From positions 1 to 46,443 of the forward strand of contig CAYYNQ010000110.1 in NCBI GenBank assembly GCA_964473105.1: a DNA stretch of 46,443 bases. The letters are read 5' to 3'. Below the pieces are notes generated by a model. That model was not told the DNA's origin, searched no databases, and worked only from the letters and a program-made list of their open reading frames with translations. Position 1 is the stretch's first letter; each line of letters starts with the position of its first letter. This DNA comes from CAYYNQ01 sp964473105. Lineage in GTDB: Bacteria > Sumerlaeota > Sumerlaeia > MVZB01. The position numbers were made by a program, and so were the translations under genes. Shown piece after piece: positions 24,529-33,426 of the stretch.

Positions 24529-25905
24529 CTAACGGTATTGCGTCCATTTATCAAGCCGAATGTTGGAGGATTGCTGGAGGAAATTCAGGTCTGCCAACTC
24601 GGGCTGGATGACCTGGCTATAAGTTGTCTGGCCGAACACCTCAGAGCCATTGCCGCCGAACCAGTTCTCGATAACCCTCGTATAGACTGATCGGAAGTCG
24701 ACCTCATGTTTCAGGTTGCCCCTATTTGCGAGCAGGATGTCGGGTGAAAGATCCGGCTGACCTCCATAAACCCCCCCCTGAACCTGTCCGCCCATCACAA
24801 ACAGGCTGTTCGCCGCCCCATGGTCGGTTCCTGAGCTGGAGTTTTCGCCAACGCGTCGACCAAATTCGGAAAAGGTGAGGATCAGGACACGATCCAAATT
24901 TCCGCTGAGTTGCATGTCGGTCATGAAGGCATTGAGATCCTGGTTAAGGGTGGCAAGCAGTTCGGGATGATCACCCGTATTCAATGGATCACCAACCCCG
25001 ACCTGGTTTGCATGCGTGTCATATCCCCCCTGGCTGACATAAAATATTCTGGTATTGAATCCGGACCGAATTATCTGTGAGGCCAGCTTCAATCCCGAAC
25101 CCAGTTTGTCGTCGCTGTAGGAGCCAGGGGGGAGCAGGTCGGGTTCGGAAACCGCGATTGCGATGTCCTGGGCTGATGCCTCTGCCACTCCGACGCTGCG
25201 CTGAAGGAAATCAATCTCGGCGTCGACAAGGGGATCTGCTGGTACAGCGTTCAGGTCGACGATGGCCTGTAGGCGCAGTTCTTCGTCCTGGCTCGCGGCA
25301 AGTGCGTAGTGTTCGGGATCCCTTATTGCCGGCGGGACATAGGAACCAGAACCTTCCATTGAGTCCGGTATTGCCGAGATACCCGATGCCAGCATGAACA
25401 GGGGGTCGGCTTCACCACCAGCGCCGTTGCACTCGTTATCGTAGAATCTGGCGATCCATCCATCCTTCCCCCTCACTTCACCGGGTACATAACCGAGTTC
25501 CCAGAAATCTGTCGAGGTGAAATGTGACAGGTTTGGATTGACATATCCAACATTCTGGCAGACGGCAAGCATGCCTTTCTGGTACCATTCGGCAAGGTCG
25601 GGCAACCGGGGATGGAGTCCGTTGATGCCATCCATATTTATCTCGCTTCCACTCGGAATATGAAGGTTTGGACGCAAGGCGGTTGTCGGGTCGATATCAT
25701 AATATCTGGGGTCGTTGCGGGGAATCACGGTGTTCAGGCCGTCATTACCGCCGGCAAGCTGGACAATCACGAGGATCTTGTTGTTCGTCAGGCAGTCCAG
25801 TGCATTGGCTGATCGGATGATCCAGTTTGGGGTCGTGGCCATCGTCGTGAAATAGGTCATGCCCGATAATCCTGCCTGTAAAAATTTGCGGCGGTTAATC
25901 TTCAT
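24529..25905 (-). CDS. DUF1501 family protein (alkaline-phosphatase-like fold) with Tat signal
   Basis: A 458-residue protein with a Tat-type signal (NRRKFLQAGLSGM) and so expected to be exported folded. Family hallmarks are VIVQLAGGNDGLNTVIP, NGLHPRLPDLAEWYQKG, QNVGYVNPNLSHFTSTDFWE, YVSQGGYDTHANQ, ILTFSEFGRRVGENSSSGTDHGAAN and GGQVQGGVYG. DUF1501 proteins resemble the alkaline phosphatase/sulfatase fold with conserved Asp/His metal residues, seen here in GGNDG, GYDTH and TDHG, but their biochemical role is not established. They are nearly always next to a DUF1800 gene, as here. The ATG at 25905 follows a GGAGA ribosome site. The ATG at 25920 precedes that site and is less likely. Confidence 0.9.
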   Translation of the reverse strand: MKINRRKFLQAGLSGMTYFTTMATTPNWIIRSANALDCLTNNKILVIVQLAGGNDGLNTVIPRNDPRYYDIDPTTALRPNLHIPSGSEINMDGINGLHPRLPDLAEWYQKGMLAVCQNVGYVNPNLSHFTSTDFWELGYVPGEVRGKDGWIARFYDNECNGAGGEADPLFMLASGISAIPDSMEGSGSYVPPAIRDPEHYALAASQDEELRLQAIVDLNAVPADPLVDAEIDFLQRSVGVAEASAQDIAIAVSEPDLLPPGSYSDDKLGSGLKLASQIIRSGFNTRIFYVSQGGYDTHANQVGVGDPLNTGDHPELLATLNQDLNAFMTDMQLSGNLDRVLILTFSEFGRRVGENSSSGTDHGAANSLFVMGGQVQGGVYGGQPDLSPDILLANRGNLKHEVDFRSVYTRVIENWFGGNGSEVFGQTTYSQVIQPELADLNFLQQSSNIRLDKWTQYR

Positions 25906-25961
25906 AGAATCGGTCTCCATGTTCTGTGTCTGGCCCGGAATAACACGGTCATATTATTTCC

Positions 25962-27536
25962 CTATTTGAGCTGGTATTGGGGGAGTGTCATCATCAGGTG
26001 CAACGTTCCCCTTACTTTCCTCCGGTAACGGTTTCTAACCCCGCCTCCCATGTTTTCAATATTCATGAGGAACTGATGAAGAATGGCCTCGTCCCCCGGC
26101 CGAAGTGCCGCCTGAATCAGGCATGCCCTGAAATATTCGATGATCCCGGAATGATCCTGTTCGTTGGAGACAGATACAGGGATAAGGGCGTCCACCATGG
26201 CGTTTGTCATCAGGTTCGATTTTGACAGGCGGTCGGCGTAATTGAAGCGGAAGATCAGGTTGGAGGAGTTGATCCAGGCATTACCGTGGTTCCATCCGGC
26301 CACATTGGGCGGCTGGAAGAGCCGCATCCCCATGAGCTTAAGGGATTCGGATGCACCCCATGTATAGCTGGTTTCCTCAATGCCGAGAAGTCGTTGGGCC
26401 ATGATCATGAAATCGGCGGGATGTTTGTACATTCGATAGCGGTATGCCGGATCGTAGAACATTTCAGACTTGAGCAGTGTACGCAGCGATTCCCTTAGAT
26501 TATAATTATCGTTGCCGATCCGGGTGTTGTACATAAATGCGGCCAGTTCGGCGACGCCATCATGATCAATGGGAATTTCCTCATGAATAAACCAGTTGAT
26601 CAGTTTCCAGGAAATGTATATCGAAGTAGCAGGCAGGACCGAATGTGCAGGACTGATATCCGCACGACTGACGTTGTCGAGGATTAGATTGATGACGTGA
26701 TTGGTGTCCTCGCCGTTACCGGACAGGTTAAACGAGTTCCCGAACACGATCTTTTCGTCCGGGTCGTGGAGCATCTCCTGATAGACATGCGTGTAGGGCC
26801 AATCTCTCTGGCATGATACATCCAGCGTCTCGCCCGTGAAGGCACGGGCAACTTCGCGCACGTCCTCCTCGGTGTAATTTCCGACACCCATCGAGAAAAG
26901 TTCCATGATTTCACGGGCATAATTTTCTTGCGCGGAGCGTCCGTATAGATTCAGTCGGTTGTCAAGGTATATCAGCATGGCCGGATCCCGAGTGATTCTG
27001 AGAAGCAATGTACGGTAGAACCCGTGCCCCTCGGTTCTTAACAGGTCATGTTGTTCCCTCAACAATCTGGACGCGATTTTGTTTCTGAGCTGGTTGTCAG
27101 GGGGGGTAGTTCCGCTTGTGCACTGCTGCCTTTCAGGGTTACTTCCATCATTGCCGAAATTTACCCGTGCGAATATCCCGTTGCGAACCTTCGTGAACTC
27201 AGACACAAATGTATCGTGAAGAAAAAGTGTGAGTTGTTCCTGGAGGGGCTGGCCTGTATGGCGCATCCGGTGGATCCAGGATCCTCGCAGCAATCTTTCA
27301 TTGTAAGGGTTTTTGATTTTTCCTCGGTCTGTTTCATCATCCGGGAAAGATGAAACAAGCAGTTCATAGGAATCATCCACGGGATCATAGTCGACGAGTT
27401 TATCCACGCCTGAATCCATGCCGTCTTCGGTCATCACGATGATCTGATCCGGGGTGCTGCCAAAACCAGCCCTGCGACCCAGGTGCGAGGCGTGATCAAT
27501 ACTCCAGTTACCGGTGTAGGATTTCATGAATATCAT
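25962..27536 (-). CDS. DUF1800 family protein
   Basis: A 524-residue protein, partner of the DUF1501 gene 56 bases downstream. Typical DUF1800 stretches are SHLGRRAGFGSTPDQI at the start, LRGSWIHRMRHTGQPLQEQL, TLFLHDTFVSEFTKV, RDPAMLIYLDNRLN, NYAREIMELFSMGVGNYTEEDVREVARAFTG, LISWKLINWF-like KLINWFIHEE and the C-terminal PPNVAGWNHGNAW. No clear signal peptide is seen, although many relatives carry one. Biochemical function is unknown; the two-gene set is thought to form an exported complex. The region GNDGSNPERQQCTSG is an insertion near residue 130. GTG 27539 and ATG 27536 are both possible starts after GGTGGA. Confidence 0.9.
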   Translation of the reverse strand: MIFMKSYTGNWSIDHASHLGRRAGFGSTPDQIIVMTEDGMDSGVDKLVDYDPVDDSYELLVSSFPDDETDRGKIKNPYNERLLRGSWIHRMRHTGQPLQEQLTLFLHDTFVSEFTKVRNGIFARVNFGNDGSNPERQQCTSGTTPPDNQLRNKIASRLLREQHDLLRTEGHGFYRTLLLRITRDPAMLIYLDNRLNLYGRSAQENYAREIMELFSMGVGNYTEEDVREVARAFTGETLDVSCQRDWPYTHVYQEMLHDPDEKIVFGNSFNLSGNGEDTNHVINLILDNVSRADISPAHSVLPATSIYISWKLINWFIHEEIPIDHDGVAELAAFMYNTRIGNDNYNLRESLRTLLKSEMFYDPAYRYRMYKHPADFMIMAQRLLGIEETSYTWGASESLKLMGMRLFQPPNVAGWNHGNAWINSSNLIFRFNYADRLSKSNLMTNAMVDALIPVSVSNEQDHSGIIEYFRACLIQAALRPGDEAILHQFLMNIENMGGGVRNRYRRKVRGTLHLMMTLPQYQLK

Positions 27537-28355
27537 CACAGTCTTCCACCTAAAAATATCTTATCATCAGCGGCATTTGAAAAATATGCATAATCAACCT
27601 CATACCGGAATCGTAATCATGATCGAATTCCACCAATTATCATGAAACAAATATCTGCTTGTTTATTTCGGGCGACCCAATCAGATACAGGGGAATTATC
27701 GGGCGGAACGATAAACTAATGAAAACTATACTGTTTTGGCCTTTCATAGAGGAAGCCTCGTGATCCGCGCTGAATCGGTTCCCGATGGATCAGGGGAGTG
27801 TTGCTCTGAATATGTAATTAGTGCGATTATTGTGCCAATCTTCTGGCTAGGGGACAAGTGTTTGAAAAGATACTGTATTCATATGAGTTAACCACATTCG
27901 TTAAATGTAATATCCGAACCGGGCTGTTTTCCCGAGCGTACCCATTCATAACCGGTTGACACCTGAAATATGCCTTAACTGTACACTTCCGTCCATTTCT
28001 TGGAATGCAGTGGATAATTGTTTCCGTGGTTATGTGCGTTCCCATCAGGCGCGGATTCGGCGCGTTGATTTGTATCTGGGAAGCTTGTGTTTGCATAGTT
28101 AGCAGGGAAATGATTGCTACCAATTTCTTGTCAATCTTCCTCCTGTTGAAGGGGAATCGTGTAATATTGTCGTGGTTATTTATCGGGATTTCGGGAGACA
28201 AATCAGGGATAGATCATGATCTGCTGCACGATAGTGCGTCAGACCGGGCGGTTAACGGGTCATAGTCCATGATTCCCCGTTTATTGTGCTATTGCGCCGA
28301 CAAGGACAATTGGTATCATGGTCTATCAATCAGCGACCCTATGGCTGGTATTTCA
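27537..28355. other. Gene-free AT-rich divergent intergenic region
   Basis: About 820 bases between the divergently read DUF1800 and TPR-peptidase genes. Open frames exist on both strands, including one at 28005-28265 that is hydrophobic, but none has a ribosome site or recognisable content. It should hold promoters for both transcription units. TTGACA at 27956-27961 is a possible -35 element without a convincing -10. Confidence 0.4.
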
Positions 28356-29774
28356 ATGAACCCCAAAAAATACATCAGGCTGCTGGCCATACTTCTGATG
28401 ACCTCGTGTTTTCCCTCACAAATTGAAGGCCAGGCCGTACATCAGCGGAATGAGAATGGTGTCAGGGCGATGGATGCGGGAGATTACGGGACCGCGGTGG
28501 AACACTTTAGGTTCGCATACGGGGAATATCCGGCGAACGATACGATACGTCATAATTACATTCAGGCGCTCAATGCCCTGGGTGTCGAGAAGGGGGAGAT
28601 GGGGGAATACCGGGCGGCATTGAAAATTCTCGTGAAGGCATATGAAATGGATATGGCTAACGCGTTGGTTTGCGGGAATCTGGTTGCCCTTGCAATGAAT
28701 CAGGCGACGAAATGCATGGCTCAGAAGGAATATGTACGTGCCGACACAAAATATCGCGATGCCTATCACTGGGCGAGTTCGGACCGGAAAGCAGAAATTG
28801 ACCGGGCCAGGGGTGAGAACTACTTCCGTTGGGGTATGGAGAAGAAACAGGGAGGAGAGCTTCGCAATGCGGCCGGTATTTTTGAGGACTCCCTGAAAAT
28901 AACCCCGGATCATCTTGGGTCCCTTGTCGAGCTGGGTGAACTGTATTATAATCAGGGTGAACATCTCGAAGCACTCGCTAATTTGATGCTGGCCCACGAA
29001 ATCAACCCTGACTTGCCTGGCTTGGCCGAACTCATGGGAAAAGTCGAGCGTGAAGGTCTAGTCGAGCAGGATTTCAGCAGTCATTCCAGTCGTAACTTCC
29101 ACATCACATATGAAGGAGAAATTCAGGAAATATCCGTCAGGATGGTCATGAAGATACTCAAGCAGGCATACCGACAACTAGGGGGTGAATTAGATTATCA
29201 TCCCCAAAGGAAGATTCCGGTAGTGCTATACAGTGGAATCCAATACCAGAGGGCAATCGTTGCCCCACACTGGGCAGGAGCCTTTTATGATGGGAAAATC
29301 AGGCTGCCTGTCAGCCTCGAGAATCCCAAGGATGAAAATAACAAGCTGACGCTGACAATTCGGCACGAATATACGCACGCCCTGATTCATCAACTAGCTG
29401 TTAAACCGGTTCCGGCATGGATCAACGAAGGATTGGCAGGTTATCTCGAGCTCGATCACAGCCATCGGAGGCAACGTCATGAGGAAGACGGGCATGAACT
29501 CAGGTTGCTGCTAACCGAGGATGATTTGCCCGTAATCAGCCGACTTCCACCCGAATTTGTGAAAATCGAAGGAAATGAGGAGGTTTATCTTGCCTATCTA
29601 GTCTCGCGTCATTTCGTGGGTTGGCTGATCCATGAGTATCAGGTATCCCGCCTTACGGCAGCCTTGGGAAAGGTTGATGGCGGAAGTATGCTTCATGAAG
29701 CTGTGGAGGATATCTATGGCCAAGGTATTGACATGCTCGAACTCCAATGGTGGGATGATATGCACACTCAGTAA
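28356..29774 (+). CDS. Exported TPR protein with gluzincin metallopeptidase domain (peptidase MA-like)
   Basis: A 472-residue protein. Residues 1-27 are a signal sequence ending in LLMTSC, possibly a lipobox with the cysteine near residue 18, otherwise cleaved after EGQA. Residues about 30-230 form TPR-like repeats (for example AGIFEDSLKITPDHLGSLVELG). The C-terminal catalytic domain (about 245-470) has HEYTH at 337-341 and the third zinc ligand Glu358 in NEGLAGYLE, a HExxH-16-E gluzincin arrangement as in peptidase family MA. The protein should cleave peptides outside the cytoplasm or be an inactive scaffold; zinc ligands are intact, so activity is likely. ATG 28356 gives a normal signal peptide; the frame is open to 28269. 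Confidence 0.85.
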   Translation: MNPKKYIRLLAILLMTSCFPSQIEGQAVHQRNENGVRAMDAGDYGTAVEHFRFAYGEYPANDTIRHNYIQALNALGVEKGEMGEYRAALKILVKAYEMDMANALVCGNLVALAMNQATKCMAQKEYVRADTKYRDAYHWASSDRKAEIDRARGENYFRWGMEKKQGGELRNAAGIFEDSLKITPDHLGSLVELGELYYNQGEHLEALANLMLAHEINPDLPGLAELMGKVEREGLVEQDFSSHSSRNFHITYEGEIQEISVRMVMKILKQAYRQLGGELDYHPQRKIPVVLYSGIQYQRAIVAPHWAGAFYDGKIRLPVSLENPKDENNKLTLTIRHEYTHALIHQLAVKPVPAWINEGLAGYLELDHSHRRQRHEEDGHELRLLLTEDDLPVISRLPPEFVKIEGNEEVYLAYLVSRHFVGWLIHEYQVSRLTAALGKVDGGSMLHEAVEDIYGQGIDMLELQWWDDMHTQ

Positions 29775-29814
29775 CGGTGATGCTCTCATGTCGGGGTGTG
29801 GCGGAGGCCGATAA

Positions 29815-30633
29815 ATGATTCAGTTTGTTGTCGCTCTTGAATGTGAGGCCAGACCGCTTGTCAATTCTTTGGGTCTAGTCAGGGAGAATTCTGGTGGGAC
29901 ATTCAAGGTATATTCAGGTAACGATTGCCGCCTGGTCGTTTCGGGGCCGGGTTATGCGCTCGCCGCTGCCGCGACGGCATATGCCGGCAGCATCCAGGCA
30001 GGTGGCCCTTTCCAGGCCGGCTGGTTGAACATCGGTGTTGCAGGTCATCCGGTGTTCGAGATGGGCCGGCCAATATTGGCTGACAAGGTTATTGACGGGA
30101 TTTCGGGACAGAACTGGTATCCTCAATTACTTTTTGACTGGGATGGTGACACGGGACCGGTCCGGACCGTTGCTGCCCCTGAATCCCAATTTGATGTCGG
30201 GGCTTGCCATGATATGGAGGCGGCTGCATTCTTCACGGTGGCCAATCGATTCTCGACTATCGAACTGATTCATTGTCTCAAGATTGTCAGTGACAACGGC
30301 CTGACATCCTCGGATCGCCTGAGACCCTCGATGGTAACTGAACTGGTCACGGATGCCCTGCCGCAGATTAAGTTGCTGGTGGGTGTAGTCGAACAATTGG
30401 TCCATGATAAACGTGGCCAGGATGAGATTCCGGATTTATGGGAGCCGTTGCTTGAAAAATGGCATTTCAGCGAGACACAGGGGCTTCAGTTGCGGGAGTT
30501 GGTTAGGCATTACATGATGCGACCCGGTCGACGGAAGACACTAGAGGAACTCGAGTCGGGATTCGTGGACGGCGGGGAGTTGCTCCGTTACCTCCGCGAG
30601 CTGGAAATTGAAAAACCGATAAACCCCATGTAG
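29815..30633 (+). CDS. Nucleoside phosphorylase/MTA-SAH nucleosidase family protein
   Basis: A 272-residue protein with the fold of purine nucleoside phosphorylases and methylthioadenosine/S-adenosylhomocysteine nucleosidases: FVVALECEARPLVNSLG at the start, VVSGPGYALAAAATAYA, GWLNIGVAGH, ILADKVID and DMEAAAFFTVA, where the Glu normally contacts the ribose. A C-terminal extension of about 75 residues (LLEKWHFSETQGLQLRELV to the end) is not part of the usual domain and is helical and charged. A GGAGG ribosome site at 29803-29807 fixes the start. The gene lies 10 bases before an SPL-family radical SAM gene. If the latter makes 5'-deoxyadenosine as a product, this enzyme could clear it; that link is an inference. 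Confidence 0.8.
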   Translation: MIQFVVALECEARPLVNSLGLVRENSGGTFKVYSGNDCRLVVSGPGYALAAAATAYAGSIQAGGPFQAGWLNIGVAGHPVFEMGRPILADKVIDGISGQNWYPQLLFDWDGDTGPVRTVAAPESQFDVGACHDMEAAAFFTVANRFSTIELIHCLKIVSDNGLTSSDRLRPSMVTELVTDALPQIKLLVGVVEQLVHDKRGQDEIPDLWEPLLEKWHFSETQGLQLRELVRHYMMRPGRRKTLEELESGFVDGGELLRYLRELEIEKPINPM

Positions 30634-30643
30634 GCGGCCTTAC

Positions 30644-31660
30644 GTGATTGACACAATATATATCGAGGAAGAAATCAGGGGCCATCCAAGGACGAGGATT
30701 GTCTGTGAGCAGTTCAGCCGGGCAAGGCGCATCTATTGCAGTCATTACGGTGAGATATTCAATCGCAGGGCACAGAATCCGAGGATTCAAAAGCAAAAGC
30801 CGGCGCTGATTCTCGCTGTGAAAAAAGGGGAGAAGGTCCATCCTGTCCCTGCGGGTTACGGTATAGGACATGTTCACAATTATTATTTCTCACATATGCT
30901 GAACTGCCTGTATGACTGTCGATACTGTTTTCTACAGGGGATGTTCAATTCAGCTCATTATCTCTTTTTTATAAATCATGAGGAATTTCAGGAGGCAATC
31001 CTGGCATTGGATAAAAAACATGGTGAGTCCTGTTGTTTTTTCTCCGGGTATGATTGCGACAGCCTGGCAATGGATTCGGCAACCCGGTTCACGGGATCGT
31101 TCATGCCGTTCTTCAGGGAAAGGCTGAGACACAGCTGGCTGGAACTGCGCACAAAGAGCGTTAATGTCAATCCGGTCCTTAATCAGGATCCATTCGAGCG
31201 TTGTGTTATCGCATTCAGTATGACGCCCATGGAGTTCAGTCGAGCTCTGGAGCATGGGGTGCCCCCGTTGAAGGCACGCCTAAAAATAATGAGAAAGCTT
31301 CAGGATGCAGGATGGAATGTCGGCCTACGTATTGATCCATTGCTTTACCATTCGGATTTCAAGATTATATACGACAGATTTTTCAGGCAGTTATTTCTTC
31401 ACCTGGACCCCGGGAGGCTGCATTCGGTAAGCGTCGGGTCGTTTCGGGTCCCCGCGGGAATGTTCAGGAAAATGGAGAAACTTCATCCCGATACACCCCT
31501 TTTTGCAGGGCCACTGGAAAAGCAAGATTCAATGGTTCGCTATGCAGATGACCTGGAGCGTGATCTATTTGAATACTGTGAATCAAGGATCATGGATCAT
31601 GTCCCGTCCGGGCGGTATTTTCCCTGTAGAAACCTGGTTTCCGATCAGGCATCTGGGTAG
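30644..31660 (+). CDS. SPL-family radical SAM protein (spore photoproduct lyase-like)
   Basis: A 338-residue radical SAM protein with the cluster motif CLYDCRYC (Cys 88, 92, 95), followed by FLQGMFNSAHYLFFINHEEF as in spore photoproduct lyase relatives. KSVNVNPVLN, AFSMTPMEFSRALEHGVPP, RLKIMRKLQDAGWNVGLRIDPL and VSVGSFRVPAGMFRKME are further family stretches. Spore photoproduct lyase repairs UV thymine dimers, but many SPL-family proteins occur in non-spore-formers with unknown roles. No sporulation gene is present here, so DNA repair is possible but unproven. GTG 30644 is the only fitting start. The stop overlaps the 3' end of the opposing glycosyltransferase gene by 16 bases. It forms a two-gene unit with the nucleosidase-like gene. 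Confidence 0.85.
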   Translation: MIDTIYIEEEIRGHPRTRIVCEQFSRARRIYCSHYGEIFNRRAQNPRIQKQKPALILAVKKGEKVHPVPAGYGIGHVHNYYFSHMLNCLYDCRYCFLQGMFNSAHYLFFINHEEFQEAILALDKKHGESCCFFSGYDCDSLAMDSATRFTGSFMPFFRERLRHSWLELRTKSVNVNPVLNQDPFERCVIAFSMTPMEFSRALEHGVPPLKARLKIMRKLQDAGWNVGLRIDPLLYHSDFKIIYDRFFRQLFLHLDPGRLHSVSVGSFRVPAGMFRKMEKLHPDTPLFAGPLEKQDSMVRYADDLERDLFEYCESRIMDHVPSGRYFPCRNLVSDQASG

Positions 31661-32490
31661 TCGGCCAGTTTATTTTTATACCTTGAGGCCTCATCATGGC
31701 GGCCTCTTTTGAGCGCGCCTTTTATGTAAACCCCGATTTTTCGATGCAGTGTTCTGGTGGCAAGACGCCGGTAGTCCTCCCTGAGGCCTGATCGATCCAG
31801 AATATTTTCCAGTGCACGGATTCTGAATCGATCCATGCCCCAGTGTTGTCCCGACAATTGGCCTTGATGTCCGCCATATTTGATGATCAGGGGTTTCTCG
31901 ATGTAAGAAACCGGATTTTCAGCGGTTAGACGCAACCAGAGATCGTAGTCCTCACACACCGGAAATGACTCGTCGAATCCCCCCAGGCCCAGCAGTAGTT
32001 TCTTTTTTATGAGGATGGATGAGGGTGAAATTATGCATCGATCTAGACACTCGGGAAAAATCCAGCCGCCATGCTTTCGGTGCTTGTCCATGGGGTTGAC
32101 CCGGCGCCCATTTCTCACCCAGATTTCATTGGTATGGCAGACGAGAGGCTGGCCCGCTGCGCAAATGGAAGACAGTTGTTTCTCAAGTTTCCGAGGAAGC
32201 CATTGATCATCAGAATCTAGGAATGCTATCCAGGGAAATCGTGCCATGTTGACCCCGTGGTTACGTGCTGTGCTGACTCCCTGTTGTGGCTGAGATACCA
32301 GACAAACCCCAGGAAATTCATTCCTGACTGTTTCCGTTGTCTGGTCCGTGGAACCGTCATCGATAACAATAACTTCACCGGGTAGAAGGCTCTGGTTGAG
32401 GACAGACCTGATGGCACGGGGCAGAATGTCACATCGGTTGTAAGTGGGTATGACGACTGATACTTGGGCTCCTGAAACTACTTTCCGCAT
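31645..32490 (-). CDS. Family 2 glycosyltransferase
   Basis: A 281-residue GT-A fold glycosyltransferase. VSVVIPTYNRCDILPRAIRS near the start, VIVIDDGSTDQT (first Asp pair), GVSTARNHGV, IAFLDSDDQW (the DxD-type metal site) and PVCEDYDLWLRL (catalytic base region ED) are all present. It transfers sugars from nucleotide-sugar donors, most likely in surface glycan synthesis. The C-terminal 80 residues are helical and basic, suggesting membrane association. ATG 32490 matches the family start; the frame is open to 32604 but overlaps the upstream gene and is not family-like. It lies 13 bases after the DUF420-like gene on the same strand and converges on the SPL-family gene. Confidence 0.9.
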   Translation of the reverse strand: MRKVVSGAQVSVVIPTYNRCDILPRAIRSVLNQSLLPGEVIVIDDGSTDQTTETVRNEFPGVCLVSQPQQGVSTARNHGVNMARFPWIAFLDSDDQWLPRKLEKQLSSICAAGQPLVCHTNEIWVRNGRRVNPMDKHRKHGGWIFPECLDRCIISPSSILIKKKLLLGLGGFDESFPVCEDYDLWLRLTAENPVSYIEKPLIIKYGGHQGQLSGQHWGMDRFRIRALENILDRSGLREDYRRLATRTLHRKIGVYIKGALKRGRHDEASRYKNKLADYPDA

Positions 32491-32503
32491 TCCGGTTTTT
32501 CCG

Positions 32504-32914
32504 TCACGGCCGAAAGTGGTCAAGGAACAAGCTGGTAACCAGATTCCCGATCCTGAAAATGATGAATGCAATTCCGCCGGCCTTGTGAAGACGCCATCGA
32601 ACATTCCTGAAATAGATCAGTAGTCCGGATACGACCTGGTGCAGGTAGAGAATCATGACAATTATGGAAATGATCACATGAAACGTGAGAAACGGGTGGA
32701 AGGGTGAGGCTGCGGAATCAATGGCATTAACCTTGAACTCAAGATAGACAACCATCGCCACGTCAATCAGAAAAGCCACCAGCATGAGTGTCATATGAAG
32801 CCTGACTTTCCGGCGGTGGTAAACCCCCGCAAGGATGATCAGGACGACCAGGAATGATATCAGTTTGCTATCAAGGTAGATGTGCTCGTCTCCGATCTGC
32901 GTGTGATGGCGCAG
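32504..32914 (-). CDS. DUF420-like integral membrane protein, start unresolved
   Basis: A membrane protein with four hydrophobic segments: LISFLVVLIILAGVY, LMLVAFLIDVAMVVYL, FLTFHVIISIIVMILYLHQV and GGIAFIIFRIGNLVTSLFL, joined by basic loops HRRKVRLH and NVRWRLHKAG. The spacing and the His residues before helices 2, 3 and 4 resemble DUF420/YozB proteins, which often accompany cytochrome oxidase assembly. Family-like sequence runs well upstream of the first ATG (32794), back to about 32896, yet there is no ATG, GTG or TTG between there and the stop at 33011-33013. I place the start at a CTG (32914) for want of better. A T7 run at about 32939 and a G8 run at about 33001 are possible sites of an indel that hides the true start. 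Confidence 0.65.
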   Translation of the reverse strand: MRHHTQIGDEHIYLDSKLISFLVVLIILAGVYHRRKVRLHMTLMLVAFLIDVAMVVYLEFKVNAIDSAASPFHPFLTFHVIISIIVMILYLHQVVSGLLIYFRNVRWRLHKAGGIAFIIFRIGNLVTSLFLDHFRP

Positions 32915-33013
32915 GGTGGGCGCCCGGCTTGATTGTCGAAAAAAACAATAAAATCTGCGATATTTCCCGGGCTGTCTCGAGTCGGGTGCTGATGTTGCAC
33001 CCCCCCCTCCCTA

Positions 33014-33426
33014 GGAAGACTGTCAATTATCATGAAGGATTGGATCCAGTCTCTCCCATGGCTTGACGTTGACTTCATGCTCTATAATCACGGGCCTTTG
33101 GGTTGTTATACCTCGCGTTCACGGGTTTGATACGGGAAACATGGGATTATGCATATATGTGCCATGTATTGTATTCAGATTACCGCGCGATTGATAAAGT
33201 CCCCAAAAATCAACCGATCCTATACTACCCTGAAACAGGGATATTGTCAGTAAATTAGGACAGGATTGAGATTCGGTGAGACTCCCCCGGGCGGCAGTCG
33301 GGGGATGGCGGACTTTTTCAGGTGGGTGCCATCTTGAGATTTGAACAACTGAGATTTAACCGATATAAGGTAGATGGGGTATCTGGTATCTTCCGGAAAT
33401 CGTGAAAAAGGCCGGGATATGGACGG
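33014..33426. other. Gene-free region with hairpins
   Basis: No gene seen. CCCTG/CAGGG around an AAA loop lies at 33228-33240 and TCCCCCG/CGGGGGA around a nine-base loop at 33283-33305. The words near 33275-33330 loosely recall a cobalamin riboswitch core (GGTGAGACTCC) but the B12 box is not there, so I do not call one. Confidence 0.35.

Noticed and set aside
27827..28265. Frames of 124 and 86 codons on opposite strands in the divergent intergenic region
   Set aside because: They overlap each other, have no ribosome sites and show no recognisable content.
33260..33335. Cobalamin riboswitch-like words before the GNAT gene
   Set aside because: GGTGAGACTCC resembles part of the aptamer but the B12 box and the rest of the core are missing, and the downstream gene is not a usual target.
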